DNA of 64,000 nt from JAYEHL01 sp041653935 (lineage in GTDB: Bacteria > Chloroflexota > Dehalococcoidia > E44-bin15): positions 1 through 64,000 of the forward strand of contig JBAZEO010000006.1 in NCBI GenBank assembly GCA_041653935.1, read 5' to 3'. Positions 57,166 through 64,000 of this stretch are shown here, one piece after another; within the stretch, counting starts at the first letter, position 1; each line of letters begins with the position of its first letter. A program made the translations under genes and the position numbers. Under the pieces are notes generated by a model. That model searched no databases. It saw only the letters and a program-made list of their open reading frames with translations, and was not told the DNA's origin.

Positions 57166-60100
57166 TCATAGGAGCCACTCCTTAGACTTAGATGAGACTT
57201 GGTCTACCCACGGCGGAAAGATACCCTGCTTGTACCGTGGATCTGTGGTCAAGGCAAAGATCTCACAGAATGCTTCCTCAGCATTCTTGCCAGCGTAGCT
57301 AGTAACATCTGTCCCAACGGTGCTTGGAACCATGCTTCTCCACTCACGCTGTTGTTCGTTTGACAGCTTACCAAATAGCTTGTGACCGTACTCATGTCGT
57401 AGGATAGCAGCATAGCCACCAACACCACCAGCCGTAGGTTGACCTGGGACTAGATCAGACCCGCTCTCGCCACGCCAGAACGGACTGTCGTAGACGTGAG
57501 TTGCAGCCCGTTCCTCTGCCGCACATGAACGACCCTTCTCTTGCCTCCTGAAGATAATAGGAACGTCACCATGCTTCTCAGCAAACTCCTGATATGCAGG
57601 GTTCGCCCTATTGGCATTCGCAGCATTCTGTATCTCCAAGTGCAGCTCTGGGTCAAGGTCCTTGAAGGCAGGCTTGTCGCCCTCGTTCCCCTTCTTAGAC
57701 CGTAGCACCTTCTTCCAGTTATCCACGATCTCTTCATGGGACGGCCTGTTACTTGCGTCCAACCGTCCTTGCTTGATCATGTGGTCAGCAAATCCCTCAG
57801 CCTCACCAGCAATCAGCTCAGCAGCCTCGTTCACATTAGTCACAACGACTTGACCACCGTGCGTCTTCGCCCACTGCTCGGCTTCCTTCAGTGTGCTAAA
57901 CTTCGGCGGAGCGTCTGGTATACTCTCGTGACCCACACCACCTCCCCCACTGCTCCATTGGCCTTTGTAGTCACGTGGTTGATTGGGGTTATAGTTAACC
58001 ACGCTGACCGGTCGCTTCTTGGCGATACGCTTGTCAGGGCCTACCCACTTGGTTCGCTTACGTTGCTCCGCCAGCGTACGCTTCTTAGGCTTCTCAGCCT
58101 TCAAGCTCTCGGTGATAGCAGCTTGGATCTCCTCCTTGCGGCGCACCTGTTCCTTCTGCGGCTCGCCCACGTTAGCGGGTAGGTGTGCGCATCTACAGTT
58201 GCTGACTACTAGTCCACCACTATAATACAGGCTAGTTGCTGTTGTGGCATCAAAAGCAAGTCCTTCATACTCGGTAAAGGAAACACTATGAATCCGCTCC
58301 CACTTGAAGAGGTTAGGCAACGCTACTTGGCTGGAGAAAGTCTGTGTTCTATGCAGCAACGATTCGGGGTCAATCGTAGTGCAATTAAACTCCGTCTCGA
58401 GAGAATGGGGATCGTCCTCAGAAGATACACCCCTGCTGAGAAGGCCAAATTTGCTTACGAAGCTAGAAGGGGCCAGACTGACACTATGGCCACTAAGCTG
58501 GCTAGAGCCACTACTAGATCGAAGCTCGGTCTTGGGGTAGGTTCCTGCGAAGTTGCCCTCTCGCAATTTCTCGACGCCGAAGGAATCCCATACTCCCAGC
58601 AAACCACGTGCGGGCCATATTGCCTCGACTTTACCCTGACAGAACACCCTATCGCCGTGGAGATCCGAGGACGTGGCTACAATCCCAGAGTTGCCCGTAA
58701 CTCTAAGAAGAGACTCAAATATGTTCTCGACCGTTGGAACTTGATTTACATTCAAGCCTGTGGAAGACCCATTCTTCCGGTGGTCGTAGAGTACATAGTC
58801 GCCTTCTCTAAGCTGTGCCGCAGGAACCATTCCTCTAGGGGTGAGTATTGGGTGATTAGGTCCGATGGTCGTCCGAGCCAACCCGCTCCGCAGGGTAAGT
58901 ACAATAGCTGGGCCGCAATACCAAGCCCGGACCAGCTCCTCGCATTCGCCATAAGAAGCAAACGATGATCCAGCAAACACAGCATTAGGATGCCTCGGAA
59001 TCATGCCCCTCGCTTCTTTTATTGTGAGCACTACACCGTCCATGGCTTGACATAGTCTACACACCCTACCGTCGCCAGCCGTATCCCACTCCACCATGAC
59101 GCCTACTTCGGTCACGCCTAGTCGCTCCATAGCGTCTAGCTGACCTTCTGCATGGCTGCGAATTACTTCTGTCCTCGCAATAGTCGCAGCCCTATTGGAG
59201 CCGAAGCCTAGCTCGTCCTTGAGCCGTCGTGCTAGAACGTGTGGATTGTCGCCACGTGCGAAGCCTTCAGTCAACTCGCGACTGACTACTACGGCCATCG
59301 CTTCAGTCACGCCCTTCAGATCAGTGAACACGCGACCCGCCATGAGTTGAACCTTCTCAATGCTCATGGGCCTGCCGAAACTGCTCCGTAGGAACTCCTC
59401 CTTCGTGCCGTTGTACCATCGCATATCCTTCTGCACAGCCGGTACTCTCACGTCGTCAAAGGCACGACCCTGTCCCTTCTGGTAGGCCTCCTCCACAAAC
59501 TTGCGCCAGTACGCCTCACCCAGTCCGTCGTCCTTGCCAGCCAGCACCTCGTCCTTCAGCACCCCCTGCAACCACTTCAAGAACGCCGCTATCTGCTGCG
59601 GCCTACTCTGAAAGACCCACCGTGCGTTCGTCGCTAGTTGGTTGTGAGTAGCCTTCCACTTCTTACGCTTCGCTTCCCAGATCTTTCTAGCGTCTGGATT
59701 GGCTGGTGCCTTACCACTCAGCCATGTAGGATAATCCACAGACTTTGTAGGTGTGGCCTTCTTGACAACTGGGGGCTTGCTAATCCCAGGGAGGATAGAT
59801 TTGCTGGGTTCTACGGTCGACGCGGTCCCAAACTTACGATCCATAAGATCTTTGACTACGGCTGACGACCTTGGTAGTTTGTCTGTGAGTGATTCTGCAT
59901 GTAGGTCTGCCCCTAGATGGTACGCTGTCAGATGGGCAAACGATTCATTTCGACCTTGGCTTCTACCAGTCAAGAAATAGTTATGCTGCCCATACTTCTC
60001 TGCGGCACTGATAGATCGCATATCCAGCTTGTACGCTTCAGCAAACGTATCAGAGCTAGACCAATCATTTTCAACATCTAGTACGTGCCCTACTTCGTGG

Positions 60101-61542
60101 GCTACAGCGTAGAAGTTCCTTTCCTCATCGGTGCTTGTGGGGTCTAGCTTCTTAGCCATGTCACCCGCATGAACCTTCTCAGAGAAGTTCAGTTCCTTCT
60201 TGTCATAGTTGACAAAGGCGTTTGCCCCCTGTTTACGCATCTCTTCGTCTGAGATTGACTTAACAACCCATCCCTTAGATTCTACAAACGCCTTGATGGA
60301 TGATGGTAACTTGTCATAAGCTTCTAAGGTAGTATCAGCAGCTCCACCACCAGAGCCCCATCTACCACGAGCATCCCGTGGTTGATTAGGATTGTATGCG
60401 TTCGCAGTCACGCCCTTGTAATCGCCCACTCTCCACTCTGTCTCGCCCGGATTGTAATAGAGGTCCTTTACGTCGGCGGTCCTGATGAAGATAGTGCTGG
60501 CGGGCTTCGCGTCCTTCAGATGGTCTGGCCAGCCCGTACCCATGAACAGCGGAAACTGCTTGCCTTCCAGCGACACAGCCTGAAGCACAGCGAAGTCGTT
60601 GTCGCCGTGTTGCAGCATCAGGTCGTTCACACGTGCCTCAGACACACCGTGCGTCACGCCAGCACTAACCAGCTCGTCTCTAGTAAGTTCGCCTCTAGCT
60701 GCCTTCCGTGCAATGTTGAGGCCGTCGCGGTACTTCTCAGCGTTGTCTTTCGTGGTAAACGAGATCAGGTTGGAAGCACTGCCGCCCAGCGTCTGCTGAC
60801 CCAGCTCGTCGCTGCTCTTCAGGCCCTCTGTCTTGATCTTGTCTGCTGCGAACGTGGCATGATAGAGCTGGTCTGGTGGCTCTACGTAGCCTGGATGCCC
60901 CGGTCGCAAGCCGCTCGGCGTAGCCAGTCCTTCAATCCGTTGCAGCTCCGTAGACTGTCGCTCACGGTCCTTCCAGTACTCCTCTCGCTTGCGTTCCGCC
61001 TCTGCCTTGGTTGCCTCGCTGGACTGCCGCAGCCGTACGTCCTTGATATCCAGTCCCATCTCCTCATGCTCTTTGAGGGCCAGCCTAGCATCCTCAACGG
61101 ACATGGTCGCTACGATGTCGTCGTTGTCGTCCAGGAACTCCACATCGCCGGTCATGTCACTCGGCAGCTTGTCGGCTGTGAACACACCACCAGCTCCACC
61201 ACCGCCACTACTCCACTTGCCCTCTGCATCACGTGGTTGCGAAGGGTTGTAGGCGTTCAACGTACTCTCACGCACCAGACCAAACGCGTCCTCTACCAGC
61301 AACAGGTCTTGGATCTGCTTAGCCACTCGTGCAAACCGCCTACGTAACTCCACCTCAAACAAACGCCGCAACGTAGCAGTCCTACTTGGATCACTACGTA
61401 GTGGGTTCTTGGCCTTGCGTGGATTGCCTGCATTAGAAGTGAGAGGGCTGCCAGGGTGTGACCCTGTGCGTTCCTCGGGTAAGGTACGACCCCTGCTCCC
61501 CGAGGAGACAACAACCCTCTTGCGTGGCTTAGCGATCACCAT
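57166..61542 (-). CDS. MuF-type head morphogenesis protein with intein and several NPNQPRD-linked domains
   Basis: A 1458-aa precursor. Layout: basic start; NPSQPRD linker at ~98; ART-like region ~220-370 (LYHATFAADKIKTEGL, LISFTTKDNAEKY); NPNQPRD at ~383; HExxH metallopeptidase-like region (AVAHEVGHVLD, ~480); MuF domain ~640-850 with NRAATIARTEVIRSHAEG and DGRVCRLCQAMDGVV; intein ~853-1115 inserted between HPN and CRCAHLP; third NPNQPRD at ~1185; and a final HEYGH...EEAFCEIF zincin-like domain. The MuF domain is for head assembly; the others look like cargo or effector modules. Starts on the upstream gene's stop. Confidence 0.8.
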   Translation of the reverse strand: MVIAKPRKRVVVSSGSRGRTLPEERTGSHPGSPLTSNAGNPRKAKNPLRSDPSRTATLRRLFEVELRRRFARVAKQIQDLLLVEDAFGLVRESTLNAYNPSQPRDAEGKWSSGGGGAGGVFTADKLPSDMTGDVEFLDDNDDIVATMSVEDARLALKEHEEMGLDIKDVRLRQSSEATKAEAERKREEYWKDRERQSTELQRIEGLATPSGLRPGHPGYVEPPDQLYHATFAADKIKTEGLKSSDELGQQTLGGSASNLISFTTKDNAEKYRDGLNIARKAARGELTRDELVSAGVTHGVSEARVNDLMLQHGDNDFAVLQAVSLEGKQFPLFMGTGWPDHLKDAKPASTIFIRTADVKDLYYNPGETEWRVGDYKGVTANAYNPNQPRDARGRWGSGGGAADTTLEAYDKLPSSIKAFVESKGWVVKSISDEEMRKQGANAFVNYDKKELNFSEKVHAGDMAKKLDPTSTDEERNFYAVAHEVGHVLDVENDWSSSDTFAEAYKLDMRSISAAEKYGQHNYFLTGRSQGRNESFAHLTAYHLGADLHAESLTDKLPRSSAVVKDLMDRKFGTASTVEPSKSILPGISKPPVVKKATPTKSVDYPTWLSGKAPANPDARKIWEAKRKKWKATHNQLATNARWVFQSRPQQIAAFLKWLQGVLKDEVLAGKDDGLGEAYWRKFVEEAYQKGQGRAFDDVRVPAVQKDMRWYNGTKEEFLRSSFGRPMSIEKVQLMAGRVFTDLKGVTEAMAVVVSRELTEGFARGDNPHVLARRLKDELGFGSNRAATIARTEVIRSHAEGQLDAMERLGVTEVGVMVEWDTAGDGRVCRLCQAMDGVVLTIKEARGMIPRHPNAVFAGSSFASYGECEELVRAWYCGPAIVLTLRSGLARTTIGPNHPILTPRGMVPAAQLREGDYVLYDHRKNGSSTGLNVNQVPTVENIFESLLRVTGNSGIVATSSDLHGDRVFCQGKVEAIWPARGLLGVWDSFGVEKLREGNFAGTYPKTELRSSSGSSQLSGHSVSLAPSSFVSKFGLLSRGVSSEDDPHSLETEFNCTTIDPESLLHRTQTFSSQVALPNLFKWERIHSVSFTEYEGLAFDATTATSLYYSGGLVVSNCRCAHLPANVGEPQKEQVRRKEEIQAAITESLKAEKPKKRTLAEQRKRTKWVGPDKRIAKKRPVSVVNYNPNQPRDYKGQWSSGGGGVGHESIPDAPPKFSTLKEAEQWAKTHGGQVVVTNVNEAAELIAGEAEGFADHMIKQGRLDASNRPSHEEIVDNWKKVLRSKKGNEGDKPAFKDLDPELHLEIQNAANANRANPAYQEFAEKHGDVPIIFRRQEKGRSCAAEERAATHVYDSPFWRGESGSDLVPGQPTAGGVGGYAAILRHEYGHKLFGKLSNEQQREWRSMVPSTVGTDVTSYAGKNAEEAFCEIFALTTDPRYKQGIFPPWVDQVSSKSKEWLL
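58198..58983 (-). other. Intein (Hint domain) in the MuF protein, about 262 residues
   Basis: It sits exactly between RHPN and CRCAH, the last conserved MuF motif. Splicing blocks: VLTLRSGLARTTIGPNHPILTPRGMVPAAQLREGDYVL (blocks A-B, with the TxxH-type His) and RIHSVSFTEYEGLAFDATTATSLYYSGGLVVSN-C (blocks F-G). It begins with Ala rather than Cys/Ser, like non-canonical inteins, and ends in Asn followed by Cys+1. The mid part (VENIFESL...DLHGD) is of the phage Hint type. Excision would rejoin the head protein. Confidence 0.8.
58288..58968 (+). CDS. Antisense homing endonuclease (VSR/DUF559-like) nested in the intein
   Basis: A 226-aa protein on the opposite strand, wholly inside the intein. AAAGGA precedes ATG 58288. 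N-terminal HTH (EEVRQRYLAGESLCSMQQRFG); then CGPYCLDFTLTEHPIAVEIRGRGYNP with the Asp and Glu of a VSR/PD-(D/E)XK-like active site, followed by RLKYVLDRWNLIYIQA (the L...GW.v.i pattern). Probably the nuclease that mobilises the intein, but carried in antisense orientation. Its frame is open the full length and reads as real protein. Confidence 0.75.
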   Translation: MNPLPLEEVRQRYLAGESLCSMQQRFGVNRSAIKLRLERMGIVLRRYTPAEKAKFAYEARRGQTDTMATKLARATTRSKLGLGVGSCEVALSQFLDAEGIPYSQQTTCGPYCLDFTLTEHPIAVEIRGRGYNPRVARNSKKRLKYVLDRWNLIYIQACGRPILPVVVEYIVAFSKLCRRNHSSRGEYWVIRSDGRPSQPAPQGKYNSWAAIPSPDQLLAFAIRSKR

Positions 61543-61829
61543 CAGTCATAGACCTCGTAGTCAAAGTCATCTTCCGGTGGGCAGTAGGCTGGTATCATGG
61601 CCTCGTTGGCACGGCGGATCGCGGCCTTACCTTCCTCAATCTCGTCGTGTGTAGGCTCGTAGCAAGTCTCGTTGCGGCGCATGTTAGCACCTTGCAAACG
61701 TAGGATCCTACACATCCTCGCATGTGAACACCCGTACGCGACCGCCAGCTTGTAGGCAGGCTCGCCGTTGTTGTATCGCCGCAGCATCGTGGCGATCTCT
61801 TGCTTCGTGAACGTTCTGCTCTTGCCCAT
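61542..61829 (-). CDS. Helix-turn-helix protein (95 aa)
   Basis: FTKQEIATMLRRYNNGEPAYKLAVAYGCSHARMCRILRLQG is a resolvase/Hin-type HTH, followed by an acidic tail. It overlaps MuF by one base. Between portal and MuF; possibly regulatory. Confidence 0.65.
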   Translation of the reverse strand: MGKSRTFTKQEIATMLRRYNNGEPAYKLAVAYGCSHARMCRILRLQGANMRRNETCYEPTHDEIEEGKAAIRRANEAMIPAYCPPEDDFDYEVYD

Positions 61830-61848
61830 GGCTCAGTCTAATGTCACT

Positions 61849-64000
61849 TCAGTTTTTCTGATTGGGGTTCCAGTTGTCGGTGGGTTTCAGTTTGTCTGTC
61901 ACGTCCACTATCTTTAGGCCACCACCATCCATAAGCTGATAACCCCAGGCCCTAGAAGCACTGGACAGCGGAACAGATCCATGAGATTCAGCGTACAGAT
62001 CCTTTGACCCCCAATAGAACTTTGGATCCACTAAGGCTGACTCGTGCACTTCTACGAGCAACCCTGCAGAACCCTTAGCTGCTCCTCCATAGATCGGGAT
62101 GGGCTCCTTAGAGAAGTTTGTAGTACCACCGTGATCAGCCGAACGACCAGGACCTAGCTCACCTGTTGTTAGAGCCTTATCAAAGTCTTCCTTTGTAACA
62201 AACCGATAGACATAGTCTTCTCGCGGTACGACGGTATCGCTGAATCGCTTTGTTACAGGAGCATTGTCGACTTGCTGCTGGATTTCTGCTTTCACGCTTG
62301 CTCCTCCGCCACCGCCCCCACTCCCAAACTTACCATCGGCGTCACGTGGTTGGTTTGGATTGTAGTTCTCAACCTTCTTCTTGCTTGGGAACGCAGCCAC
62401 CTCGTCACCCTCAGTCGTGACAACCTTCTCGCCCTCACGCATCTTGATAGTGCCGGGTGCTTCCTCGGGCACTGGAGGCGCAGGCACGTGACCGGGTACG
62501 ATCTCGTCCTCGGTGTCTGGGTTGGTCTTCTCGAGCTGGTCCATGGCACCTTCCAGCACTTCGTCAACCTCGTTCTGCGGCATCTCCATGATCCGTGTGA
62601 GGAAGTCGTTGGGAGCAATGAGGGCTTCCACATTGCCGCCGATGTACTTGGCCATGGCGTCCACGCGCTGGACTGCCACCTGTGCCTTCTCCAGCTCACT
62701 CAGTGCTTCCAGGTCTGGCCATACTGCGGAGTAACCCTGAGGCTCAGGCAGCACACCTACCATGATGCAACGGTCCACGAACGGTATGATCATGCGAGGC
62801 GTGAGGTACTTACCCTGCCTAGCACGCATGCGATCGTTCCACGAGTCGCTATCCTGAGAAGAAGCCAGCTCGCCGCGCTCGGATCCTTCGAAGATACGGC
62901 GTGGAACAGCCAGTTCGATGCAGATAGCACCGATCTGAACGTCGATCTGCGGCGTAGGATCCACAACCTGCGGAGCTAGGCTCTTCGCACTCATGCCCAT
63001 CAGAGCCATGTATCGCTGCAACCCGTTCATGTACTGCTCCATCTGCTCGCGCAGCGCAGCAGCATCCACGTTCACGTCGCCGCCTAGCTGCGGATGGGTC
63101 TCCAGCGACCAGCCGGGAAACGCTCCACGGAAGTACATTTCGGCACTACCACCATAGAGCTTGCGCAGGTCTAGGATCCTGTGCAATACCGGCTTCATGC
63201 GCGGCGTGCCGAAGATCTCAGAGCTGCCGCAGTTGTCGGCGATGTGAATGACTCTGGTCCAGTGCACCATCTTGGTAGCAAAGGGTAAGCCAATACCACC
63301 CTTGGTCCACTCGTTGGGGTCGTTGAACGTGATGCTGTACATGACCGGCTGACCATATCGCGGCGATGTAGGATTGGTCTCGTACTGAGCAATCTGCACC
63401 AACGACTCATCAAACGCCCTCATGAACAACAGACGACGACCCTTGGTCTTGTCCTTGTCCACGTTCAGTGTGTACACGTTACCCGTAGGCTTGGCTGGTG
63501 CCTTCACTTCCGCGGGCTGCTCTTGGCCCTTGACTGGAATGTCTACAGGCTCGGACCACTTCTCCTCGACGCCGCGGACTGGCTTGCTCAGCTCTTGGCC
63601 GTCATCCAGACCTAGCAGCAGCACACCGAAGCAGCCTATTCCACTCAGCACGTCAGCACGGCGCAGGTACTCCCAGATCGGTGAGCCTTCCTCGCCTTGG
63701 CCACGGTACCAGCTACGTCCACGTAGGCTGTTGCTGAGGTTTTCCCATGCTGTCTCAAACTCCGTGGTCGCCTCGCTGTCCTCGTCCTCGTACACCTCCG
63801 GCTCGTTCTTCCAGGACTCGTTAGGTATCACGTTGACCACGCGATTGCCGATAGGATCCTCGTCGTACAGTTCACGGTAGCCGTTTGGCTCCATGCCGCC
63901 GTCAGGGTAACCGCACTCCACCTTGAGGTCACGCCGTGGATCCAGCAGCTTCTGCAGTAGCTCAGATCGCTGCATCATTGCGTTGAACAGAATTTCGTTG
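61849..64000 (-). CDS. Portal protein, DUF1073-like, with NPNQPRD-linked C-terminal ART-like domain (partial at 5' end)
   Basis: At least 709 aa; frame stays open past 64000 with sensible protein (NEILFNAMMQRSELL), so the start may lie outside; ATG 63978 is the alternative. Portal features: VNVIPNESWKNEPEVYEDE, IWEYLRRADVLSGIGCFGVLLLGL, and QDSDSWNDRMRARQ. After ~535 residues an NYNPNQPRDADGKFGSGGG linker joins a ~145-residue domain (VYRFVTKEDFDKALTTGELGPG, TTNFSKEPIPIYGG) that resembles an ADP-ribosyltransferase fold. The last residues echo NWNPNQ, as if another linker began. Confidence 0.8.
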   Translation of the reverse strand, partial: NEILFNAMMQRSELLQKLLDPRRDLKVECGYPDGGMEPNGYRELYDEDPIGNRVVNVIPNESWKNEPEVYEDEDSEATTEFETAWENLSNSLRGRSWYRGQGEEGSPIWEYLRRADVLSGIGCFGVLLLGLDDGQELSKPVRGVEEKWSEPVDIPVKGQEQPAEVKAPAKPTGNVYTLNVDKDKTKGRRLLFMRAFDESLVQIAQYETNPTSPRYGQPVMYSITFNDPNEWTKGGIGLPFATKMVHWTRVIHIADNCGSSEIFGTPRMKPVLHRILDLRKLYGGSAEMYFRGAFPGWSLETHPQLGGDVNVDAAALREQMEQYMNGLQRYMALMGMSAKSLAPQVVDPTPQIDVQIGAICIELAVPRRIFEGSERGELASSQDSDSWNDRMRARQGKYLTPRMIIPFVDRCIMVGVLPEPQGYSAVWPDLEALSELEKAQVAVQRVDAMAKYIGGNVEALIAPNDFLTRIMEMPQNEVDEVLEGAMDQLEKTNPDTEDEIVPGHVPAPPVPEEAPGTIKMREGEKVVTTEGDEVAAFPSKKKVENYNPNQPRDADGKFGSGGGGGGASVKAEIQQQVDNAPVTKRFSDTVVPREDYVYRFVTKEDFDKALTTGELGPGRSADHGGTTNFSKEPIPIYGGAAKGSAGLLVEVHESALVDPKFYWGSKDLYAESHGSVPLSSASRAWGYQLMDGGGLKIVDVTDKLKPTDNWNPNQKN

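Noticed and set aside
58288..58968. That the antisense nuclease is only a shadow of the intein
   Set aside because: It has its own ribosome binding site, an HTH, a nuclease signature and full-length openness, so I kept it as real.
60382..61347. Plus-strand open frame of 321 codons opposite MuF
   Set aside because: Shadow of the MuF frame: no ribosome binding site or recognisable motif, unlike the 58288-58968 nuclease.
62272..62979. Plus-strand 235-codon frame opposite the portal
   Set aside because: His/Leu/Val-rich shadow, no start signal, no motif.
1..64000. tRNA, rRNA, attachment site or integrase
   Set aside because: None found by eye; the excisionase-like HTH alone does not establish lysogeny.

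Overview
The window is part of a double-stranded DNA tailed-phage genome, most likely a siphovirus-type phage. It encodes a portal protein, MuF-type head protein, capsid maturation protease, HK97-fold major capsid protein, tail tube, frameshifted tail chaperone, tape measure and tail fibres, with no host housekeeping genes. Both edges cut a gene: a primase-like gene on the left and the portal gene on the right. Terminase is not in view. The host cannot be named. Nearly every start has a clear AGGAG-type ribosome binding site, and ATGA, GTGA or TGATG overlaps are common, so operons are tightly coupled.

Layout. (A) 1-3341 and 4018-18673, minus strand: replication, recombination and nucleotide metabolism (primase-like protein, MazG, thymidylate-synthase homologue, PolA-type DNA polymerase, HNH protein, CsrA, Sak4-like ATPase, PD-(D/E)XK nuclease, family-4 uracil-DNA glycosylase, RuvC-like resolvase). 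Within it, 2259-6226 looks like a thymidine hypermodification set: a dUMP-hydroxymethylase candidate, an Nmad-like protein, a 5-hmdU DNA kinase and a glutamyl/putrescinyl-thymine pyrophosphorylase-like protein. (B) 3513-3950 and 18962-24863, plus strand: a histone-tailed winged-helix protein, a ParB-like protein, small zinc/HTH proteins and a UvrD-like helicase. Their upstream regions share a family of sigma70-like promoters. (C) 25149-33349, minus: a glycan cluster (DegT aminotransferase, radical SAM, FkbM methyltransferase, four glycosyltransferases, GMD-like enzyme, C-methyltransferase). (D) 33346-64000, minus: virion and lysis genes.

The most unusual element lies at 13403-15061. Two arrays, 14 hairpins in all, flank a protein that resembles the C-terminal half of an IS110 transposase without its RuvC-like nuclease domain. 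Each hairpin has a different stem kept paired by compensating changes, but every loop is 30 nt with the pattern A-N9-TCGGTTACA-N9-TC. With the closing pair this reads as two copies of CA-N9-TCG joined by GTTA, so there are two variable 9-mers per loop. IS110 enzymes are known to use bridge RNAs with guide-bearing loops, so an arrayed guide-like RNA or DNA system is a reasonable hypothesis. It is not shown.

Other notable items: an intein in the MuF protein that contains an antisense VSR/DUF559-type homing endonuclease; five NPNQPRD-like linkers in portal, MuF and protease proteins joining apparent cargo domains (ART-like and HExxH metallopeptidase-like); a textbook A_AAA_AAC frameshift site in the tail chaperone genes; a phage csrA; a candidate small RNA at 15925-16048; and tail fibres carrying a beta-propeller and an SGNH esterase.
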